Shown here: positions 24,430 to 38,041 of the stretch, one piece after another
Layout of the letters: the number at the start of each line of letters is the position of its first letter
Position numbering within the stretch: the first letter of the stretch is position 1
NCBI GenBank assembly: GCA_012295275.1
Contig: CM022668.1
Span: 571,157 to 635,156 of the forward strand
Length of the DNA: 64,000 nt
Reading direction: 5' to 3'
Origin: Chrysomallon squamiferum
Taxonomy: Eukaryota; Mollusca; Gastropoda; Neomphalida; Peltospiridae
The notes under the pieces: model-generated
Databases searched by the model: none
Told to the model about the DNA's origin: nothing
Seen by the model: the letters and a program-made list of their open reading frames with translations, nothing else
Translations under genes and position numbers: made by a program

Positions 24430-27400
24430 AAAAAAGAAAATACTGACAGGACCTGCCTTAGTGAAGCATGAACAAAACTAAGAATAAAAATATAAAATTA
24501 TATTCCTCTTCTCTCTCAACCCGCAAAATCAATACCAGAACTAAACCAGGACATAAACAGTAATAAAAGTAACAAAATAAATCATTGAGCAGTTTGACTC
24601 TGGAGAGTAAGATCTGTAGACTATGACTTAAATAAGATAAACCAGACGATTTAAAATACACTATTATTAAAAAAAATTATCACTGAAGTACACGAGGTTC
24701 ACGTCAGCAATTATAAATAGCTGCCACATAAAACAAAGGATTCATTTGAACATATTTTCATTAATCTCTGCCAACGAGGGAAAACGTTGGAACGAGAAAA
24801 ACATATTAGGTTATTCGTAGTTTGTGGACATGTTATTTCTGTAATATTCCCTACAGACATACGCAGTGACAGACGCACAGAAAGACGTTAATAACCTGTC
24901 GAGTATTGAAGGTTGTAGAATTAATCTGTTTAGTGCTGTTCTGCTTTTGGTTCAAGGCTTTGTTTAAAGGTAATAACAACATGGACGACTGCAGTTTGGA
25001 GGTTTTATCGTTGTTGAGTGTTTATTTGTTTGTTAATTACTGAAAAGTAATTATTGACTGAACTGACTGGTATCAGTTAGTGAATGTGTGTGTGTGTGTA
25101 TTGTGTGTCTCTTCTATCTGTGTATGTGTTATTCAACAATTCAAACAGAGAAACAGACAGAAAAGTAATCTGAAGGAGAAACAGTGAGAGACAGAAAGGG
25201 AGAGAGACAGAGAGAGTGAGAGATGTTACACATTTTATTGCTTTTGATGACAGTTGTGAACATTTCCGTTTTTAAGTGCCTCACTAAATATTTCGTTTCA
25301 CTAATTTAGCCCCCACAGTCGTAAATGATTTATGTGTTTTAAGCAGAGGGAAATAATAAAAACATATATATAAAGGGCCAAACAATTAGAAAATGCACGG
25401 ATTTCACTTTGAATAGTCGTAAAGCGAGTTTACACTCCACTGAAAGTACGAAACAGTGTTTAGTGTGAAGGCGACTGTAAGAATAATTCTGATTGTTAAG
25501 TACGTCTACGTGGATGCTCTCTATTTTGGTAGATTTGTAGGCAACACAGACACTGACTCTTAAAGTTAGAATATGTAAAAGTTTTACTGAATTTAGTCAG
25601 TCACAAATTAGTGAATCAGACGTAAATTTAGTTCAGAGATTTTAACAACACAAATTCAAACACTTAAAAAAAAGACAGTTAGTCTGTGTGATTTGAAATT
25701 TAGGACTAATTTTAAGTTCAGTTTGTTGCTGTATCACACACACATAGACCATCAACACAAAAGGAAATCTAAACCGACCAATAACATCTAACAAAAACAA
25801 AATCAAAAAGTAGCCATCAAATCTATAATTCAAACATATAGTTGATTATGAATGACATTCAATAATCAGAGTTTTTGGTATCTTATTATATATGTATCTT
25901 TTTGTGCATGTAAATAATCCTTAAATATGTATGTATGTATGTATATACTTACTTATATATATTTACTTTAGGATTTTGAATATTCTGATTAGACTCTGCA
26001 CATAGACAATATTCGGGAATTCAAAATATGTTCCAGTACGTACAGAAAAGTCTGTCTGTCTGTCTGTCATATTTTTCATATTCAGTTAATTTTTTTTTTT
26101 TTTTTCACTTCTTATCTTTGTTTAGGTAACTGCTTTTAAAATTCTTAATATAACATATTAATTTATTATCTTTATTATTTTTTTTTTTTCTTCTGGTTTC
26201 TTCTTTTATAGTTCTTTGTTGCTAAAAAGAAACAAAAATGAAATCTGCTCTATGGCGGTTGCTGAGCTAGCTTTTCATCTCAACAATGACTTTTAATAAA
26301 GACTATCATGTTTTTCTGTCTGCGTGGTAAAGATTAAATTTAATTTAGGTTTTTGCCTCAGACTGTCATAAACGAAAAAAAAAAAGTAGAAAATAGCAGA
26401 AGTGCTGTTGGAAATGATGTATATTTTGATATGGCTTGAACAATATAAGAATGTGGACTGTTTCACAAAGGACAGTACATTTGTGAAGTAGAAGCGGAAC
26501 AGAACAATTAATTTCAGAAGAAAAGTGATTAGCTAATTTAGTGCAGACAGAAAGATAGATAGAGAAATATTGAAAGAGAGATTCTGAAGATAAGAGAAAA
26601 TAGGGAAAACGACGTAAAATAAATAAATAATAACTTTATTCTAATGGAAATTCTTGTTAAATAAGTTCACTTTCATTTTCAGTTTGTGAGCTTCATGCAT
26701 GCGGGAAAGTACAAGTAATTTTAACACGCCATAAATGTAATGACATTTTTATGTCACACAAGAAATTCTTTGATGAGGAGTTTTAGTGTCTAATACAATC
26801 GATTATTAAATCCAAACACATCAAAAAAGTAAGTGAAGAACGTTCAAAGAAAAAGAAATAACAAAATATATTTTTACGATAGGATTTCGTGCGAACGTTT
26901 TGATCACATAATAGATTGAAAAGTGAATTAAGTAGATTAGGTTTCCTTTGATGAACGCGCTTTATTTTGTTTGTTTTCTTAACGATGATTCTTATCATTT
27001 AAAAGAAAACAAACAATTTTTATTTTATTATTTTTTTTTTTAAATTAAAAATTGAAGCAAAATTATTAAATAATACAGACTCAAAGCTGATATATATCTA
27101 AGAAGATTTGTGGGGATAAAAAGAATATAATCATCATCATCATCATAACAACAACACTAACATTCATAATAATAATAATAATGATGATGATATATAATAA
27201 ACAATAATAATAATGATGATGACGATGATGACAGTAATAATAATATATACGTATTTTGTTACTGGATAGACTAAATAAAAATACAAATAATATTGAAAGT
27301 CAGGCACATATACTGACAGACAGATTTACAGACATTATATTGTTGCATTATGTATATTTACAGATAGACAAAACGAAAAACATAGAGACAGAGAAAGCCT

Positions 27401-28741
27401 TAGTAGTGATGATGATGATGACGATGATACCAGTATACTGCTTATGTCGATGATGGCGAGAATGATGATGATGATGATGATGATAAATATAACGTGGGAA
27501 GGCTTGAGTGTAATTCGCAAATTAGAACCAGTTTTCCTAAAAACTAGGCACAAATGAATTAATTATATGAATAAATAAATGTTTATTTATTTAATTCTAT
27601 TAGACTATTAGCAGTTAACATTATACAAAATAATCTGACGCTGAGTGTGGACGACAACACTACCGTACTGTAGTCTAATCAAACTGGCAGCAAGAGCTCG
27701 CATTCGCGTACCGAAAAACATATTTAACATGTGAAAATAAATCAGTCAAGGTCATTGTCTGAAACAAAAATACAGAGAAAATGAGAAAATTAAAATCAAA
27801 ATCAAAAACAAAAACATTCTTTTTATATCTGTTGAAAAAACCTGTGACGTCACTTTCGACGTCATGAGTAAGCTATTTTTGTCATTGCATTCTGTGAATA
27901 ATCTCACACTGTTGTGAAGTACACGTATTTTTTTAAACAGTTGTTACAAAATGGCGAACGTGATTTACTGTTTATGTCGATCTAGTTCATGGGTGCTGTA
28001 ACAAGAGCTGATTAAAGTTATTTTTGTTGGAGTTTTTATTATGTTGAAAAAAATGTGTGAATTAGAAAACACTGCAATTTAGGAATAACTTTAATGGCAT
28101 TAGATAAATTTATTTCCTTCTTCCATTTAAATTTTCAAAACAGTCTGCTTCTCTTTTCTTATTTCTTTCAGCTTTCTTCCAGTTTTTATTTATTTATTTT
28201 TTATTTTTTTTCCTAAATAGTTTTATCATCTCCTGCTTTCTTTTCCCTTCTTTCCTTCAGTCATTCCACATTTGTCATTTTTACAGTGTTTATCTTTCTT
28301 TCTACCATTTCTTTATTGATTCTTTGAACGTTTACATGTAACAAAAATAACACATAAATACAAACATACACACTCACACACTGTACATTTACTACGACAT
28401 TTTCTAAAACAAAAACTGTGATTTCACGGGAGTACCTTTTGTTGGAAATAGAAATCATCGCTACTAGCTAGCGATATTTTAACAACTCCAAACAGCATGA
28501 AACACAATTTTCTGTTATCCCAGGCACAAAATTAGCAATTTGTGAATAGATAAGTGAGCTGGTTTAAATTTCCTTTATTTAATTGTTGTAATTTTGGATC
28601 AGTGAAATCTATTTGCCAATATGCAGTGTTACTTGTAAATAGAAATATGGAGAAAACTAAAAATTAATTTATATACTAGTGCTTTTTTCTTCAGATACTT
28701 CTATACCATAACTACTTCTACTAACTGTACTATTAGTAGTT

Positions 28742-28783
<42 letters not shown>

Positions 28784-29020
28784 TAAGTAGTAGCAGTAAG
28801 ACTAATGACTGTGGTGGTAGTCGTAGTGGTAGCAGTAGTAGTAATACTATGAAAAGTCGGTGACTGATGCAAAGCGGACGTGAAGAAATGGTTCACACTC
28901 ACTGTTAAAATAATTAATTATTGTGTAATTGATTTAAAACTTTAATAATAATGAATTTAAAAATTATGAAAAGAAAAAAGAAAACAACAGAAATACCCCA
29001 ACAAAATCAAACAACAAAAA
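24430..29020. other. Non-coding, mostly unique AT-rich DNA
   Basis: Microsatellites: GAT/AAT (27130-27245), GAT (27462-27484) and AAT (28745-28782). Dispersed repeat copy at 25966. No exon with good splice sites recognised. Open frames at 24458, 25642 and 26783 show no recognisable protein. Confidence 0.55.
25966..26050 (-). repeat. Dispersed repeat next to TATG tract, copy A
   Basis: Read on the minus strand: TTCCCGAATATTGTCTATGTGC, AGAGTCTA, then GAATATTCAAAATCCTA, followed by a short CATA tract (25924-25946 region). The same blocks in the same order occur at 49886-49950 on plus. Confidence 0.75.
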
Positions 29021-29021
29021 C

Positions 29022-29022
29022 A

Positions 29023-29090
<68 letters not shown>
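29022..29090 (+). repeat. (AAT)n microsatellite
   Basis: About 23 AAT units, just downstream of the microexon candidate. Confidence 0.97.
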
Positions 29091-29516
29091 GTTTGTGGCA
29101 GTGACATTGCTAAATGTAATTTAATTATTTTATTTGCTTCCTATCGTATTAACACATCCTAACTGAAAATATTACAAAATGAACAACAGACAACACACTG
29201 ATATTTAAGGAATACAGTCCATGATTTGAGATCTCATTGCACAGGGATCTAATCTTATTTCATATGCCAGAGATTAGACATGCGTTCTATCTTGACTTTA
29301 GGAAAATATACGCAACATATCCTTTTCTGTGATTATTGTAATATAACAACAAAAACAATAACAACAAAAGTAATAATCATAATTGTAATGATGATGATAT
29401 TGATGATAATAACAATAGAAACAATAGCAGCAACACAACAACAACAACAACAACATCACCTACAATAAATAGCAATAATAGAAAGACAAATGATCGATTC
29501 TTACAATCCCCGTTAC

Positions 29517-29539
29517 CTGGATCATGACAAGATCAAACC
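29517..29539 (-). other. Candidate 23-nt microexon, possible alternative 5' exon of allatotropin
   Basis: Minus strand: a long T-rich tract ending TTTCTTTTCAG, then 23 nt, then the strong donor CAG|GTAACG. The exon holds ATG ATC CAG at its 3' end. Joined to the acceptor at 14753 it reads on in frame (M-I-Q-N-F-A-Q-R-M-R-V-S...), extending the signal peptide n-region by eight residues; that intron would be 14,763 bp. The good splice sites and the phase could be coincidence, because such pairs arise by chance every few tens of kilobases. Confidence 0.3.
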
Positions 29540-29619
29540 CTGAAAAGAAATAAAAAGTAACAAACACAGAAATAAATAGTAGAAAACTTGCTGCACGCCA
29601 CATATCACATTATTTTGTT

Positions 29620-29840
29620 TTGTATTTAGCTTGCTTCGAGCAAGTGGGAAACAACTCACAAATTGCTCGCTCCGGGCACGAAGCAAAGCTAGCGAAATTC
29701 ACAGAATGACAAACACTTAGTTTCGTAGCTCAGTGGGCACAGCAGGGAAGAGAAAACGAGTTCTTTAGTAATCGCCGCGAGTCAGTCTATTCTAGACTTG
29801 TACAGCGTTGGAGAAAAACGGCTAAGATTAAAGAGAAAAC
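29620..29840. promoter_or_regulatory. GC-richer island with hairpin, upstream of microexon candidate
   Basis: TAGCTTGCTTCGAGCAA (29627-29643) can pair with TTGCT and CGAAGCAAAGCTA (29663-29691) with bulges. To its right TAGCTCAGTGGG (29737-29748) fits a pol III box A, but no box B follows. It lies directly upstream of 29539 on minus, so it could be promoter sequence for that exon. Confidence 0.25.
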
Positions 29841-30189
29841 TCAGTCTTTAATATGAATGTTTGAAACTGTCGTGGCTGGTTGATTAAATCGTTAATTAGA
29901 AAACAGATATTTGCAGGGAGAAAGAAAGGTGTATAATTAGAAGAAAACAAATATTTTACACGTTTCTTTGAACTGTGTAACAAACACTTAAACGATTTAA
30001 CTGTTTCTTCTTTTTTTTTTTTGTATTTAGAAAACTTTATTTTTGTCTAATGTTCCTCTAGAATACAGATTTTCTAAATATATTTAGTATATTTCCAATG
30101 TAACTGTTCAAAACACCAATCTTTACTATTAAAAAATATGACGATGCAGTAGCAAGCACGTTTAAATTCACACATTTAAACACACACAC

Positions 30190-30221
<32 letters not shown>

Positions 30222-30688
30222 GTCTACATTTTCCTTTCTTCAGTGACGTCATTTCGTACACACAGATACATACATATGCACCTATTATATTATTGATTTT
30301 CCCGTTTCTAAATGCTATCGTGTTTTAAATAGTATGTTATTTTGGAGAGGTTGGATGATGGAGTAGAATATGGGTGTAATTACAAATTAAAATACACCAC
30401 TATATTACTGCCACAATCCACCATCTGGTAACATGTGATGCGGTTGGTGGGAGGGAATTATTTTCTTTTCTGTGACTTCCAAAGCTTTCATAAAGTCTAC
30501 TAAGTTAATCTCAGTGCGAAAAAAAACCAACACAATAATAATAATAATAAATAAAATAAAATAAAATAAAAATTATTCACAACAATCGTCTTAATTTCAG
30601 AGCATTGAGTATGTGGAAACTAAAAACCTTAATTCACAATCTAACTTTGTTGTTGGTGAGTTTGATAAAAAGCTTGAGAAGGAATATT

Positions 30689-30689
<1 letters not shown>

Positions 30690-30724
<35 letters not shown>
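30690..30724 (+). repeat. (AGT)n microsatellite
   Basis: About 11 AGT units. The Val-rich frame over it is an artefact. Confidence 0.95.
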
Positions 30725-30899
30725 AAGCAGCAGCAGTGGTTATAACACCATCAGTAGCAGAAATAGATATTTCTGAAGAAGACGTAATAGTACTAGAAGT
30801 AATTGTTGAAGTACTAATAGTAGTTATAATAGTAATAGCAGAAGTGATAAATCAGGTTTGCTAGTTAGTATGTTAGTGACAAAAAGTAAATTTCAGTTT

Positions 30900-31170
30900 T
30901 AAGCTCCCTACCGGATTACTGGCTGACGTCTTAAACAACCGCCAACTTCAACGCTGACAACGATAATGTATAAACTGCTTCGTAGCCGTTTGCTACTCGG
31001 CTTATTCCGTGATCCCCCGTGGCCTGACGGAAATACAGTCGATTATGAACCAGTCTATAATTTCCCCTGACGACGTGAACCAGTCTCGGCGGAGTGATTT
31101 GAAAAGGTTTATCACGCGGACGTTTACGTTAAGCCTAATAACACCTCTGAGGTGAAGGAATTTTATTTAT
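30900..31170. promoter_or_regulatory. GC-richer unique island
   Basis: 270 bp near even base composition with CpGs (TAGCCGTTTGC, CCCCCGTGGCC, CTCGGCGGAG, CACGCGGACG) and two copies of GAACCAGTCT. No long frame. Candidate regulatory element. Confidence 0.25.
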
Positions 31171-31379
31171 TTCCAAACAGCCTGTATAAATCATCAGATG
31201 TTTTGTTTATTTTCTTTTTCATTTTTACTCCTTACTGTAGAGACTTCACGTAAAGATTAACTTAAGGATGGATAAAAGTGAGCATTTGATATTTGTTGCT
31301 CTTTAATAAGATCAGTGAAGTAAGTTACAGTGCTACTGGTGGCAGTTATTAACATTTATTTATTTATTTTATTTTATTT

Positions 31380-31680
31380 TATTTATTTATTATTTTATCT
31401 TTTTTCCTTCTATCTGTATAAAACTTCATACTGAATGCAAAAGCTGAAATGAAGTTCTGTAACAGTGTTTCTTTTGGCATCCTTCCTCGTTTACGTTCTC
31501 TGAAAATACGAAAATACCCGAACTGTTTCTCTTTTTGTCGCCCACGGACATCTGTACCAATCATTGTATTCGTGTGTTCTCCGTCTCGCGGTGGCGCGAG
31601 CTTGGTACTACCGAAAGCTCTAGAGCGATCTGTATTTGTTTTTTCGTCTTTTGGATCTAAGTAGATCACTCGTTTCAAAC
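31380..31680. other. Unassigned open stretch, open on both strands
   Basis: About 230 bp of GC-richer DNA is open on plus (31449-31664) and minus (31678-31379). The minus product would be basic (R/K-rich). Neither resembles a family I know and neither is bounded by convincing splice sites. It may be a decayed mobile element or chance. Confidence 0.2.
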
Positions 31681-31859
31681 TAGATCCGTATTTTCAGCAG
31701 AAATGAAATAAATAAATAAATAAAAAGAAGGAAGAAGAAATAAACGGAATAGAAAAATAGAAAAAACGAAGAAGAAAGAAATAAAAATAAAGTGATAGAT
31801 GATAACGAAACGAAGTGAGAGGAAGAGAGGGAACGAGATAGATACATAAACAGACAGAC

Positions 31860-31986
<127 letters not shown>

Positions 31987-32039
31987 TATCACACACATAC
32001 ACTCCACACACACACACACAGACACACACATATATCTAT

Positions 32040-34500
32040 ATATTATACATACAAATACCTTTTATCAATACACTGATGTTCATCGCGCAGTGAATTAGAG
32101 ACCATATGGCATACAGAATATAAAGATAATTATTAAACTAGAGAAGTATTTCTAATTAAGAGCTGTCCAGTTTACGCATATATTGATAGTATTATTAGTT
32201 GTAGTAATAGTAGCAACACAGCGGAAACAGTAACAGCAGCTTTAATAATAATGGTAACAGTAGACAGATAATAGTAATTACAGTGATATTATTAGAAATA
32301 TGTTGAAATAGCACTAGTAACAGTTTTAGCACTACACTGGTAGTAGAAGTAGTAGAAGTAATAAAAGTAGTCATGTATTAATAGTTTTAGCTGTAGCAGT
32401 AGCTGTAAAAATAGTAATGCACTGGTGGTATTAGTAGCAGTAATAATAATAAGAATAGTAATGATTGTAGTAACAGAAGTGACAGTAGTTCATTCATTCA
32501 TCGTAGTTACAGATCTTCTTTATTATTATTATTATTATTGTTGTTGTTGTTGTTTTTCCCTAGGGGGAAAAGTTAATAATATGAGAGAAAGCAAAAAGAT
32601 GCCAATTAATTGTCACGTGATAGTAATCATGTGACACACACAAAAAACATTTCTCATGTATAGTTCACATGATATGAATGAAACCTCAAATTTTTTTATC
32701 GCGATATGTGACTATGGTGAAAAGTGACATTTGATATGAGGTATTTGTGACATTTAGCTCCAGTCGCGTAACTCAGATGTCAGGTGATATCTCTAATCAA
32801 CAGTATAAAAATAATGGGACATTGTTTACTATTTCAAATGATAAGAAAAATACTTTTGATTAAAAATATCTTATTTTTTGTCTTGATTCGGATTTCAATT
32901 AGATGAAAATTAAACTGTATCATATTTATATTTTTATTGGTTTGGTTTTATTGTTAGATATTCAAATATCTATAATCAGATCTGGTTAATCCTCTGACAA
33001 AAGCAACAAACAATCCAAATCCAGATCCATCAATTTACAATTATCTGTCTCAACAAAATAATTTAAAAAGATCGAAAAGATGCATATTCTTTCAGGTACA
33101 TACACATCCTCCCTCTCTCCCACTCTTTCTTTCTCTCACTCTTTCTCTCTCAAACACAAAAACGTACTAATTAACACTATTATTTGTACATTTTCTGACA
33201 GTATTATGTCTGGGCTGTATTTTTTAATCTGTCATAAACGAACTTGGAAACAAACCTTAATTCTTTATTGCTGTATTCAGCTTGCCTTGAGGCTTTATAT
33301 TTAAGAAACCTGCAGGCCTTGATTGGACATAGTTATACAAAATACTTAACTAATTTGTTTAATTTGCTATCTGTTATTGAGAGACATTCCACCAACTAAC
33401 CATCTATTAACACTCAGATATTCATTCGGAACATAACTGTCCAGTGAACTGACTACCTGTGAAATCACAATTTATACTGTGTTTGTGTGCGCACTTTTAA
33501 CGAATGTTTGCTTTTGCGATTATTTGTATCCTATTTTGTTTGATGACGGAGTACATCTTCATGTAATGTGTGTGATTTGTGTAAATGTATGTGAATTAAT
33601 GTTATGTGGATTAGTTTTTTGTGTTCAGAGTATGTTTTGTGAAAGGTATTTGTTTTGAGAACATTTATGAGAATATATTTCTTTTTGTACACTATGCGTG
33701 CGTGTTATATGAGTTATATTATGTGAGTAATATAAAATTATTTAAGTAATGTGAATATTACGTTAGTAATATACTGTTATATAAAATTAGTGACTAATTT
33801 ATGTGTTTGAGGCTCACAGGCTCGCAGTTTATTATTGACTAATTGTAAAATCTATGTAATGCTTTCGTTGTATTCTGTTTCTCTTTAACTGTTCTTCTTG
33901 CCAATAACGTCTAATTTCCTCTTCATCACCATAATTATTTAAATATTTCCAATAATCCGGCAAAACGACGCGGCGAAAATCAATAAAAATAAAGTTATTA
34001 TTTTACAACTCTAAACTATTATTTATTTCTTTGATCATTATGATCAATAATTATTCTTACATTAAAGGTATGGTCACACAGTGCGGAAGGTCTTAACGTC
34101 TCTTTGGTTTGAAATGACATTAAATATATTAATACTCGTATAATAATTATAACAACATCAGCAACACCACCACCACCACCAACATCAACAACAATAAAAT
34201 AACAATAATATGTATGTATGTATGTATGTATATCAGTAACGTGTGTATTAATCAAAATTTAGTTCAAATCTTCACACACTTTATGAAAACCGTTACATAA
34301 AGTCTGTCCTTATGTATCCGTCTTAACAGAAAATAAGAAAAACAATACTTTCCAATATTTCAGTTTCCTTTGCATTTTTGTGAAAACATTTTTGTACTAT
34401 TGTTTCTGGTATGGAGTGGATCCTTTTAACAACTCGAGTATTTTCACTGACATTTAACAGAAAACTCTTTATCCTTTTGTTCTTTGAAATATTAGTGACA
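32040..34500. other. Non-coding, AT-rich
   Basis: AGT/AAT patches (32185-32480), ATT/TTG (32519-32552), and an E-box pair GTCACGTGAT and ATCATGTGAC (32612-32635). No gene seen. Confidence 0.55.
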
Positions 34501-34509
34501 AAGAAAAGA

Positions 34510-34715
34510 ACAGTTTAAAAGTTATTTAACGTCGTTTAAAAACAATGGTTTGTGTTTTCTGACCATCGTGTAAATACAGTAATTCAAGTGCTTTTTACAA
34601 CGTCGTTCAGACACCGTGGTTTATGCTTTTTATAATTTCTTTCAAACACAATGTTTCATGAGTTATTTGAACATCTTTAAACACAACCGTGTATGTGTTT
34701 TTCTTCATACTAAAC
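34510..34715 (+). repeat. Degenerate minisatellite, about 50-bp unit
   Basis: Four diverged copies of a unit around TTTAACGTCGTTTAAAAACA-ATGGTTTGTG; later copies read ACAACGTCGTTCAGACACCG, CTTTCAAACACAATGTTTCA and TCTTTAAACACAACCGTGTA. Confidence 0.6.
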
Positions 34716-34975
34716 AAGATGTATGTTTTTGAGCTGAGTAAACTAAGAAGTTTAACTACACAAAAATATTTGCCAGAAACCTGGCAACGGCTAGCTAATT
34801 AACGTTTCTGACTTTATACCAGTTCAGAACTTAGACATAAACTGAAAAGTGAAAAGTAGGGAATTCCTGTGTAAACGCTCGCTACCATAACTGGTTCCGT
34901 GCGGTTTTTTTATGTGTGCGTTTCTGATACTACTACTCTTCTATTACTACTCAGCTCCTTCTGCTACTAAACTGC

Positions 34976-34977
<2 letters not shown>

Positions 34978-35020
<43 letters not shown>

Positions 35021-35021
35021 C
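34978..35021 (+). repeat. (ATT)n microsatellite
   Basis: About 14 ATT units. Confidence 0.96.
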
Positions 35022-35499
35022 GCAGTAATAAATATGATGATGATAGTAATAATAATAATGTTGGAGTTTTGTTACTTGTGATTGCAGTCATTAAATTTCT
35101 CAAAATTTCACGTTACCGCATGAAATAAGAGTAAATGTAACTAAATTAAAAACATGGGTGTGTCTTTGTTCTTTTTTCCGTACTGATTTCATTTCACACG
35201 GGACTCCCACCCACAGTTATCTAATTACTAGATATTAGAGCGACTCCCACGAGATAAACTGATAACATTTTGCAATTTACACTTATAATCACCGAATCCT
35301 CATCCCTGATGTTTTCCTGCCGACATTTTTCTATTTCTAGTGTTTTATAATTTGATTTTGTGTCCACCGTTTAATGATAGGTTACGACAGCCTTCGTAAA
35401 CAAAATAGGTTTTTGTTTTCTAATTCATACATATTTTAAAATATTCACGACTGCCTAATTTTATTCGTTTTAAAACAAATTACCACTGTTACTGCCGTC

Positions 35500-35840
35500 A
35501 TTATCGTTTTAATACAACATCAACAACATGAACAGCAACTACAACACATATTAGTATTTCTGATACTTCTGCTATTGTTACTACTTCAATGCTTACCATG
35601 TTATTATAATTTTAAAGTACCATTACTCGTATTACTAAAAGAGCTTCCACTACAACCACTACTACCAGTACTACCACTACTTCTGTTACTACTACAAATA
35701 CTTCTATTACAAGAGCTTTCACTACACCACTACTACTATTTCTACGAGCTTACGCTACCACCACCACCACTGCTATTACTATGACTACAGCTGCTAAATG
35801 CTGTTGCTAGTATTATTACCTTATTTACTACTTCTATCAC
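35500..35840 (+). repeat. ACT/TAC-rich cryptic trinucleotide region
   Basis: Impure ACT, CAC and TAT triplets over 340 bp. The Leu-rich open frame 35575-35784 is a by-product. Confidence 0.75.
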
Positions 35841-35999
35841 TAGTAATAGAACCAGTGTTCTCTCTGTGCCGCGCACATGAAAACTTTGTCTTTCATTTTA
35901 ATTTACAAACACTCAAATATCAAAAGTTCCGCTCAGTGGTTTGAAAAAATTAGAAAGGACGTTGATAATAACAAAGTTAGAAGGTAACACTTGCTATCA

Positions 36000-36440
36000 A
36001 GTCACGGCTGAACGAGATAAAAAGGCAGCCAGGCAGAAGTTTAGTTTTAAAATGTGCAGTGTAACTTTCACTTAGTAACAATCATTACAAAAACGGTAAC
36101 TGACATCTAACGTCTTAGTTACTCGTTGTCGTAATGATTAATTTACGAATACACGAACAGCGGATGTAATAACCCAGTAGCACCAGTTTATGCAGTTACG
36201 GCTTAAGCAGCGTAGAAATGTTTAATCTGAATAGATTCGTTCTGCATAGACCAGATTATCCCATCAGTTCGTGTTTGTAAGAAGCGAGTAATTAGAGGCT
36301 GATCGTATGTTCAGTGTGGTAATAAGTGAAGTCAGACGAAAGTGTTTGTCAGTGATACGCGATTGTATTGATGGCTGCACGCTTAGTGGCAGAACGCTTA
36401 GTTATAACTGTAAAGTGCTAACCTAACAAGTGACTCGTTG
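36000..36440. promoter_or_regulatory. Unique island, candidate non-coding element
   Basis: 440 bp free of simple repeats with GTAATGATTAATTTACG, GCGAGTAATTAGAGG and ACGGCTTAAGC, that is homeodomain- and NKX-like sites. No open frame. Candidate enhancer. Confidence 0.25.
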
Positions 36441-36834
36441 TATGGTTTATCATCTCAACACCGATCAATCAAAGGCTTTTGTAAATACAGTAGAGAAAAC
36501 ATTTGCAAAAAAACCAACCAAAAAAAACCTCCTTGTGGCTACTAAAGAGCCAAAAAAAAAAAAAAAAAGGACAAAAACATTTATTTACTGTTAAAACAAC
36601 TGTTATCACTACTACGTCTACTGCTATTACTACTACTACTATCACAACTATCCCACCACTAATATATAATCACAATTATAATCACAGAAAAAGACAAAAA
36701 TTATCTTTATTTCTGCATCTATAAACCCCCCCCTCAAATCATTACGTCATTATTTGTACTAAGTCACTTACTCAGACTTCATTTATTTCTAATATTTTAA
36801 TATTCACTCGTCCATGACCGCTTACCTCCCTTGC

Positions 36835-36915
36835 GACAACCGTGATCTTTGTCGAAGTTCAGGGTCTCCAAAATTTTAACACCCTTGGCGTAAATATTAC
36901 GTCGTCATTTCATGA
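36835..36915 (-). other. Exon-like segment with strong donor
   Basis: On minus, an open stretch ends CAAGGGAG|GTAAGC at 36837/36836. It would encode ...LETLNFDKDHGCRKG. No clear polypyrimidine-plus-AG acceptor precedes it and I do not recognise the peptide, so it may be chance. Confidence 0.2.
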
Positions 36916-36919
36916 TTAA

Positions 36920-37690
36920 TAAATAAAGTTGATTCTTACTAATGAATTGAGGATTAACACAGCCACATTCTGTTATATTAAGGTACTCTCTCAGCCAATA
37001 TTTCTAATTGGTTTCATGAAAACTCGTATCCCGGACTGAAATAGGTTCTCTTGGGAAGCACGTCCGGAACGAACTGAAGATAAATCGCGCCTATGAAAGT
37101 CATGAAAATCCCGTTTATTATTGTTTTTGTTTCTGATGTTGATAATTGTTGTTATTATTGTTTTGTTCTTCTTGCATAACGAACATATTTCGTCTATATT
37201 TTATTATATTATTAGGCGAAAGAACCTTAATAAAATTGCTCCATTATGAATTGTAATGGTCGTTAAAAGCTTTCTTCTTGCGGTTAATAATAATAATTCT
37301 TGATTAAAAATAGCCATTGCAAATATAGTAACATAATTATGATTGCTATAATAATAACTGCCGTTATAGAATTATTGTTGGTTATCACAGGTTACAAAGT
37401 AAACTGGTGCTAGGTCTGTAAACTTGAGGTTATAGATCACTGATCCGAAACTGTACTCGTGGAGCCGAGACAGTGATATAAAAAAATACACAAGATTATT
37501 AGAAATGTTTTATAAAACTATCGACATAGATTATCTAAGTTGTATAAATGGATTTTCAGTTGAGAGTTAAATGTTATTCTTATGTCTCCTTAAATTCCCA
37601 AAAACGAAATAATTCCGGCTTTTGGAATAAAGTATCTTCAAAATGTACGGAAAATCGATCGTAATAGGTCGTATGTTTTCGTACATATTT
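36920..37690. other. Non-coding stretch upstream of tRNA region
   Basis: Unique AT-rich sequence. No feature seen beyond TTG/TTA patches. Confidence 0.5.
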
Positions 37691-37693
37691 TCG

Positions 37694-37770
37694 GAAGCGA
37701 ATAGCAGTGGTGATGGCCCATTAATCCATTGGCACAACCTGCGTCAGTTCGAATCGCGTTCTCATCGCAG
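37694..37770 (+). pseudogene. Decayed tRNA-Ser-like sequence
   Basis: It resembles the tRNA-Ser at 38811 from the anticodon arm onward: GTGATGG, TTAATCCATTGG, a shrunken variable region, then AGTTCGAATCGCGTTCTCATCG like T-arm plus 3' acceptor. The 5' acceptor/D region is barely recognisable and the acceptor stem cannot form. It is the same strand as the intact gene, 1.1 kb upstream. It may be a dead tandem copy or a remnant of a tRNA-derived SINE head. Confidence 0.5.
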
Positions 37771-37959
37771 TTATAATATCTTTATTTTTACTTTTTTAAT
37801 CCTTTAATCATTAGACAACATCTAATGTCAAATAATTCCTTTCTTGACAAAATGAAAATACCAACTAAAATAAACGATGAATAATAAAAATAACCTAAAA
37901 TATTATAATTATGCACATGCAAATTAGAAATTAAGCTAACAAACCAAATAATAATAATA

Positions 37960-37999
37960 ATTGTTGTTATTATTGTTGTTGTTATTGTTGTTGTTGTTG

Positions 38000-38040
<41 letters not shown>

Positions 38041-38041
38041 A
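37960..38041 (+). repeat. TTG/TTA trinucleotide array
   Basis: TTG units pass into about 14 TTA units. Confidence 0.95.

Noticed and set aside
29722-29800. Possible tRNA (TAGCTCAGTGGG box A)
   Set aside because: No box B and no cloverleaf pairing downstream.
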